From assembly GCF_004302915.1 (NCBI RefSeq), contig NZ_QQBI01000006.1, positions 62,001-126,000 of the forward strand: a stretch of 64,000 nucleotides of DNA. The letters run 5' to 3'. The stretch is from Komagataeibacter xylinus. Its GTDB lineage: Bacteria; Pseudomonadota; Alphaproteobacteria; Acetobacterales; Acetobacteraceae. The notes below the pieces were generated by a model. It was not told the origin of the DNA and ran no database searches. It worked only from the letters and a program-made list of their open reading frames with translations. A program made the translations under genes and the position numbers. Below, one piece after another: positions 60,106-64,000 of the stretch (position 1 is the stretch's first letter; every line of letters begins with the position of its first letter).

Positions 60106-60456
60106 ATGCACATGATGAGCAAGCAGGCTTCCGCCACCAATGTTATTTCCCTGCGGCAGGGCTTCCTGCCCCGCCACCGCGAATACCTGATGCGCTGGCT
60201 TGAAGCCGGTGCGTGCATGGGCCTGTGTGATGCGGATATCTCCGATCACAACGATGATAACGAGCCTGATATCGAACATGTTCTGGTCTGGGTGCGTGAA
60301 AATGCACGCCCGGCCTACATGGTCCGCCCCGAAGGCATGGGCTGGGTGCTTGTTGACCAGATCCGCGACTGCCAGCTTGCTACCTACAGCAGCTTTGAAG
60401 CCGCCCTTCACGCCATCCGCCCGGTGCTGGCGCATGGGGCCACCGCCGCCGCCTGA
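60106..60456 (+). CDS. uncharacterised 116-residue protein
   Basis: Small soluble protein I do not recognise. It has a basic N-terminus (LRQGFLPRHREYLMRWLEAG), a central acidic run (DADISDHNDDNEPDIEHVLVW) given here as DADISDHND and DNEPDIEHVLVW, and a C-terminal helix (SFEAALHAIRPVL). A single domain seems likely. It lies 154 bp after the lipid A operon and is convergent with the LpoA-like gene (39 bp), so it is probably monocistronic. Confidence 0.6.
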   Translation: MHMMSKQASATNVISLRQGFLPRHREYLMRWLEAGACMGLCDADISDHNDDNEPDIEHVLVWVRENARPAYMVRPEGMGWVLVDQIRDCQLATYSSFEAALHAIRPVLAHGATAAA

Positions 60457-60495
60457 AAGGCCAGCGGCGGGTAAGGCACCCGCCTGAATTGCTCC

Positions 60496-61830
60496 CTAGT
60501 TGGCGCTGCGCCGCAGCCTGCCCGCTGGGGGAATGACGATCCTGCCGCCACCGGTGGGCAGGATCTGGAACACGGCCAGGTCGCGCCGCGTCTTGCCATT
60601 ATCCAGAAAACCGAATGCGCCATCCACCCCGCCAAACCCGTCGGGGCGGGTCAGCGCCTGCACGGAATAGCCATTGGCACTTCCGGCGGGGCGGTTCTGG
60701 TCCAGCGCCTTCACCAGGGCCGCCGCATCATAGGTCAGGTCGGCCAGCGGGGTTGGCATGTGGTGGTAAGCCGCCATGAACTGCTGCACGAACGCCTGCC
60801 GCGTGGCCGGATCGGGCGCTGCGTACCACGCACCCTGCAACGCACCCAGCTTGGTGGCGAATGCCGACCACAGCCCCGGCCCCATGATCTGCACATGCGT
60901 ATTGTCCACATGCGCCTGGGCCAGCGCGTTGATGATCATGCCCAGTTGCAGCCCGGTATCGCCCAGAAGCAGCGCGTCAAACGGCGGGGCGGGAAAATCT
61001 GGCGGGGCGGCGGACGCCGTGGCGGCTTCAGGTACCGGGGCCTGCGGCGCGCCATCGGGGTTGGCGGGGTCGATGGTGGCTGAATCGGGCGCGGCCTCGG
61101 GCGTGGGGGCCGCAGGCGCCTGGGCCACGGGGTCGGGTTGTGGCACGGCAGCGGCGCGACTGTCATAGGCCGACAGGGTTTTCAGGTTGGCGGTAATCGC
61201 CTCCTGCGTGCTGTCATGGAACATGATCTGTGGCGATTGCAGGCCATTTTCCTCGCACACCTGCTGCAGCGCCTGCCCAAGCGCATGGCCCAGCCGGTTA
61301 TCGGGCAGGAACGCCGCGAAATGCTGCCGCCCCTGCTGGCGGGCGGCGAGTACCATGCGGCGCACCTGCTGCTCGGGCGCAATGCCAAGGGTCCAGACAC
61401 CAGGCTGGGCGACGGACATGTCGCTGGTAAAGGCCAGCACAGGCACCCCGGCAGCGGTGGCGACTGGTGCCGTCTGCGCTGTCTCGTCGGCGGTGAGCGG
61501 GCCGAGGATCAGCCCGTCGCCTGCCTTGATTGCCGCCTGTGCAGCAGTAGCGGCGTTACCACCCGGGGTGGCGGTATCATGCACATCCAGCGGCGGAGCG
61601 GTGGGCGTATTCATGGCCATGCGCGTGGCGGTCAGCATTTCCTGGCCGAGGCGGGCATTGGCCCCGCTGAGCGGCAGCAGCACGCCCACGTTGCGCCCGG
61701 CATGGGGCGCATGGTGGCCACCGCCCTCCCCGCCCGCACACGCGGTCAGCACCGACAGCGCCAGCCCTGCCAGCAATAAGCGCTTGCATGCAGGGCGCGC
61801 AGAGGCAGTATCAGCATCCTGTCCTTGCAT
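60496..61830 (-). CDS. penicillin-binding protein activator LpoA-like lipoprotein
   Basis: A 444-residue outer-membrane lipoprotein with periplasmic-binding-protein lobes. In other bacteria the relative LpoA activates PBP1A. The lipobox LTAC places the lipidated cysteine at 31. VGVLLPLSGANARLGQEML begins lobe one. Residues about 228-283 are a Pro/Ala-rich insertion inside the protein. Its start, 11 bp from the divergent rsmI start, could instead be 61857, which has a better AAGG site but would overlap rsmI. The LpoA-rsmI neighbour pair is common. Confidence 0.83.
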   Translation of the reverse strand: MQGQDADTASARPACKRLLLAGLALSVLTACAGGEGGGHHAPHAGRNVGVLLPLSGANARLGQEMLTATRMAMNTPTAPPLDVHDTATPGGNAATAAQAAIKAGDGLILGPLTADETAQTAPVATAAGVPVLAFTSDMSVAQPGVWTLGIAPEQQVRRMVLAARQQGRQHFAAFLPDNRLGHALGQALQQVCEENGLQSPQIMFHDSTQEAITANLKTLSAYDSRAAAVPQPDPVAQAPAAPTPEAAPDSATIDPANPDGAPQAPVPEAATASAAPPDFPAPPFDALLLGDTGLQLGMIINALAQAHVDNTHVQIMGPGLWSAFATKLGALQGAWYAAPDPATRQAFVQQFMAAYHHMPTPLADLTYDAAALVKALDQNRPAGSANGYSVQALTRPDGFGGVDGAFGFLDNGKTRRDLAVFQILPTGGGRIVIPPAGRLRRSAN

Positions 61831-61841
61831 CTGGGTTCCGA

Positions 61842-62834
61842 ATGTCTGACGCCTCATCTTCCTCGCCTTCAAAATCTCAACATGCCCCGGAACATCCGGC
61901 GGATATAAACCGTGGCCATATTCATAGCGGAGAATCCGCCACCCGTCATGCCGGGAACGCCGATGAAACCGTTCCGGTTGTGCATCAGGGTGGAGAAGTT
62001 GTGCTGGTTTCCACGCCAATAGGCAACCTTGGCGACATGAGCCGCCGCGCGGTCGAGACGCTGGAGGCCTGCGACCTGATCCTGTGCGAGGACACGCGCA
62101 CCAGCGCGCGGCTGCTGCGTGAATACGGCATCCGCACCCGCACCCGCCCCCTGCATGACCACAACGAGGACAGGCAGATACCCGCACTCCTTGAGGCCCT
62201 GGATGCGGGGCAGCGCATTGCCGTGATTTCGGATGCGGGCACGCCGCTGATGTCGGACCCTGGCTACAGGCTGGTGCGCGCGGTGGTTGCGGCGGGTGGG
62301 CACGTGACGGCCGTGCCGGGGCCGAATGCCGCGGTAATGGCGCTGACACTGTCGGGCCTGCCGCCGCACCCGTTCATGTTCTCGGGCTTCCTGCCGCCGC
62401 GTGAGGCGGCGCGGCGCGAGGTGCTGGCGCAACTCCACGCCGCCGAATGCGCGGGCCTGTCCGCCACCCTGATCTGGCATGAAGCCCCGCACCGGCTGGC
62501 GGAAATGCTGGCAACGCTGGCCGATGTCATGGGCGGCAACCGCCCTGCCGCAGTCGCCCGGGAACTGACCAAGCGCTTTGAGGAAGTGCGCCGTGGCACG
62601 GTCGCCGAACTCGCCGCCCATTACGGCGAAAACCCCGCACGGGGCGAGATTACCGTGGTGCTTGGGCCGCCGCTGCAGGAAGACAGCACGGCAACCGACC
62701 TCGACACCCAGCTGCACGAGGCGCTGCGCACGCTCTCGGTCAAGGATGCGGCAGCACTTGTGGCCGGCATTACCAGCCTGCCCCGCCGCACGGTCTATGC
62801 CCGCGCGCTGGAACTGGCGCGGGAGAAAAAATAA
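61842..62834 (+). CDS. rsmI: 16S rRNA (cytidine(1402)-2'-O)-methyltransferase
   Basis: Methylates C1402 of 16S rRNA at the ribosomal P site. It has 330 residues, of which about the first 50 are a variable N-terminal extension. Core motifs: LVSTPIGNLGDMSRRAVETL, LCEDTRTSARLL, HDHNEDRQIP, ISDAGTPLMSDPGYRLV, AVPGPNAAVMALTLSGLP and RELTKRFEEVRRGTVAEL. It is divergent from the LpoA-like gene and convergent with lolA. The usual yraN partner is not in place. Confidence 0.95.
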   Translation: MSDASSSSPSKSQHAPEHPADINRGHIHSGESATRHAGNADETVPVVHQGGEVVLVSTPIGNLGDMSRRAVETLEACDLILCEDTRTSARLLREYGIRTRTRPLHDHNEDRQIPALLEALDAGQRIAVISDAGTPLMSDPGYRLVRAVVAAGGHVTAVPGPNAAVMALTLSGLPPHPFMFSGFLPPREAARREVLAQLHAAECAGLSATLIWHEAPHRLAEMLATLADVMGGNRPAAVARELTKRFEEVRRGTVAELAAHYGENPARGEITVVLGPPLQEDSTATDLDTQLHEALRTLSVKDAAALVAGITSLPRRTVYARALELAREKK

Positions 62835-62846
62835 GCCCGCAGGCCG

Positions 62847-63485
62847 TTACTGCCCCCCGATATCGGTATTGAACAGCGAATCCGCTGGCATGGGGCCGCC
62901 GGTGCTGGCATCGAGCAGGTCGACGCGGGTGGTTTCCTGCTGGGCATCCTGAATGATCCAGCCGCGCAGCCGCAGCGGGTTGTCATGGAACAACAGGGTC
63001 ATGCTGCCATCGCCCGGCGTGTCGGTGCGCACCACGGTTATGTCGAGTTCATTGCCATCATGCGACAGGCCGGTCACCGTCACATCACCCGACAGTTGCA
63101 GATGCGGGCGCAGCAGCAGGCCAAGCGGGGTCTTTTCCATTGGCATGGTGGTGGTCTGGTCAAGCTGGCTGTCGTTAAACACCACCTGGTCATGGTTGGC
63201 CACGAGCAGCAGCGGGCTGGGCGGGTCGTACTGAAAGCGCATGCGGCGATTCGTGCGGTCGATCCACGCCGTGCCGGTGCTGACCTTGCCATCAGGCGCG
63301 GTCTGGCGGAACCGCGCCTTGAGCAGGCTGATCGCATCAAGATGATGCTCGACCCGTTCCAGCAGCGCATGGTCCTGGTCCGATGCCCCCACGGCCATCT
63401 GCTCCTGCGCATGGGCAACAGGCGCAACGGGACCGCCCAGCAGGCAGGCAACGCCACAGGCGGCAATGACAGGAAGAAATTTCAT
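62847..63485 (-). CDS. lolA: outer-membrane lipoprotein carrier protein LolA
   Basis: Periplasmic chaperone carrying lipoproteins to the outer membrane. The ATG at 63485 gives 212 residues, with a Sec signal peptide (about 1-26, MKFLPVIAACGVACLLGG). The mature protein has LLKARFRQTAPDGKVSTGTA, RRMRFQYDPPSPLLLVANHD and FHDNPLRLRGWIIQDA, all characteristic of LolA. A TTG four codons upstream is possible but less likely. It is convergent with rsmI. Confidence 0.9.
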   Translation of the reverse strand: MKFLPVIAACGVACLLGGPVAPVAHAQEQMAVGASDQDHALLERVEHHLDAISLLKARFRQTAPDGKVSTGTAWIDRTNRRMRFQYDPPSPLLLVANHDQVVFNDSQLDQTTTMPMEKTPLGLLLRPHLQLSGDVTVTGLSHDGNELDITVVRTDTPGDGSMTLLFHDNPLRLRGWIIQDAQQETTRVDLLDASTGGPMPADSLFNTDIGGQ

Positions 63486-63571
63486 GATGCGGCGCAATCC
63501 GTGCAGACACTCTGTGCACAGTCGTGCCCCATCAGCCCCGCAATATCAAGCCAGCCCTCCGGCACGTGAGC

Positions 63572-63997
63572 CTACGAACTGCCAATCAGCACGCCCGCCA
63601 CGAACACCAGCAGCCCGCCGATGACAATCTGCACGATGGCCGAGCCAAACGGCGTGTCCTGATAGCGCCAGCGTATCCATGAAATGGCGAACAGTTCGAT
63701 CACCACCACGATGATCGCGGCAATCATGGCCGCCGAGAAATCATCGATCAGGAACGGCAGGGTATGCCCGATGCCACCCGCCGTGGTCATGAGCCCGCAC
63801 ACCAGCCCGCGCAGCAACGGCGCGCCCCGGCCTGAAAGCTTGCCATCATCGGACAGGGCCTCGGCAAATCCCATGGAAATCCCTGCCCCCACCGAGGCCG
63901 CCATGCCGACGAGGAAGGCATTCCAGGGCTGGTGCGTGGCGAAGGCCGCGGCAAAGACCGGCGCAAGTGTCGAGACCGAGCCATCCATCAACCCCAC
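63572..63997 (-). CDS. 3' part of an MbfA-like (ferritin/VIT1) iron exporter, cut by the window edge
   Basis: At least 141 residues of a membrane domain of the VIT1/CCC1 type: [40 protein letters not shown], and about four further membrane helices. In rhizobial MbfA this domain follows an N-terminal rubrerythrin-like domain and exports iron. The in-frame Met at 63997 lies inside the motif, so the real start is beyond position 64000. The identification as MbfA, not a plain VIT1-like transporter, rests on the [12 protein letters not shown] wording and is not proven here. Confidence 0.75.
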   Translation of the reverse strand: MGLMDGSVSTLAPVFAAAFATHQPWNAFLVGMAASVGAGISMGFAEALSDDGKLSGRGAPLLRGLVCGLMTTAGGIGHTLPFLIDDFSAAMIAAIIVVVIELFAISWIRWRYQDTPFGSAIVQIVIGGLLVFVAGVLIGSS

Positions 63998-64000
63998 AAG

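Overview
This 64 kb window is high-GC chromosomal DNA from an alphaproteobacterium. It is most likely an acetic acid bacterium of the Komagataeibacter/Gluconacetobacter type. Evidence for this is a membrane-bound PQQ glucose dehydrogenase followed by a cytochrome c / 2Fe-2S / molybdopterin dehydrogenase operon (the membrane aldehyde dehydrogenase type), a long-chain mannitol dehydrogenase, an alphaproteobacterial SOS box (GAAC-N7-GAAC), the DUF4167, DUF1178 and DUF3553 proteins, and an AT-rich inverted-repeat element of the kind scattered in these genomes. No phage, transposase, CRISPR array or rRNA is visible. Nearly all of the window is coding, in short operons.

Layout. 0-7.7 kb: fabI-aroC, an OsmC protein facing rpsB, then rpsB-tsf-recO-parC. 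7.7-20.4 kb: bpt, hemB and an amino-acid permease (minus), glyA (plus), an AstE/aspartoacylase-like protein, a DEAD-box helicase, a three-gene plus-strand group (an ELM1-like protein and two proteins I do not recognise), tRNA-Val(CAC) and the yifB/comM ATPase. 20.6-31.5 kb: dnaB, then the oxidative block of mannitol dehydrogenase, PQQ glucose dehydrogenase and the three-subunit molybdenum dehydrogenase, then a small DUF3429 membrane protein. 31.6-35.7 kb: eno-ftsB, rpmG, moeA and lexA. 35.7-40.6 kb: a biotin locus, bioF-(esterase)-bioCD fusion divergent from bioA, then a small winged-helix protein. 40.6-56.4 kb: a block whose order resembles the conserved alphaproteobacterial run (methyltransferase, comF, grxC, DUF1178, ubiG, lysC, prfA, prmC, DUF4167). 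It is interrupted here by a Tat-exported lactonase, a DUF2147 protein, nmo-rodZ-ispG-hisS and a small secreted protein; DUF3553-moaA follows. 56.7-64 kb: waaA-lpxK-lpxL (lipid A/Kdo), a small unknown, an LpoA-like lipoprotein divergent from rsmI, lolA, and the 3' part of an MbfA-like iron exporter cut by the window edge.

How the genes work together. The periplasmic sugar/aldehyde oxidation genes (glucose dehydrogenase, Tat-dependent Mo dehydrogenase, Tat-exported lactonase) are accompanied by two molybdenum-cofactor genes (moeA, moaA). The rest is housekeeping: translation, replication, SOS control, haem, biotin, isoprenoid, lipid A and envelope assembly.

The least explained content is the ELM1-like gene with its two unknown neighbours (15.2-18.5 kb). 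Other points of interest are the BioC-BioD fusion, the SOS box lying across the lexA -10 element, the double-hairpin inverted repeat between parC and bpt, and the gene insertions into the conserved ubiG-lysC-prfA-prmC neighbourhood.
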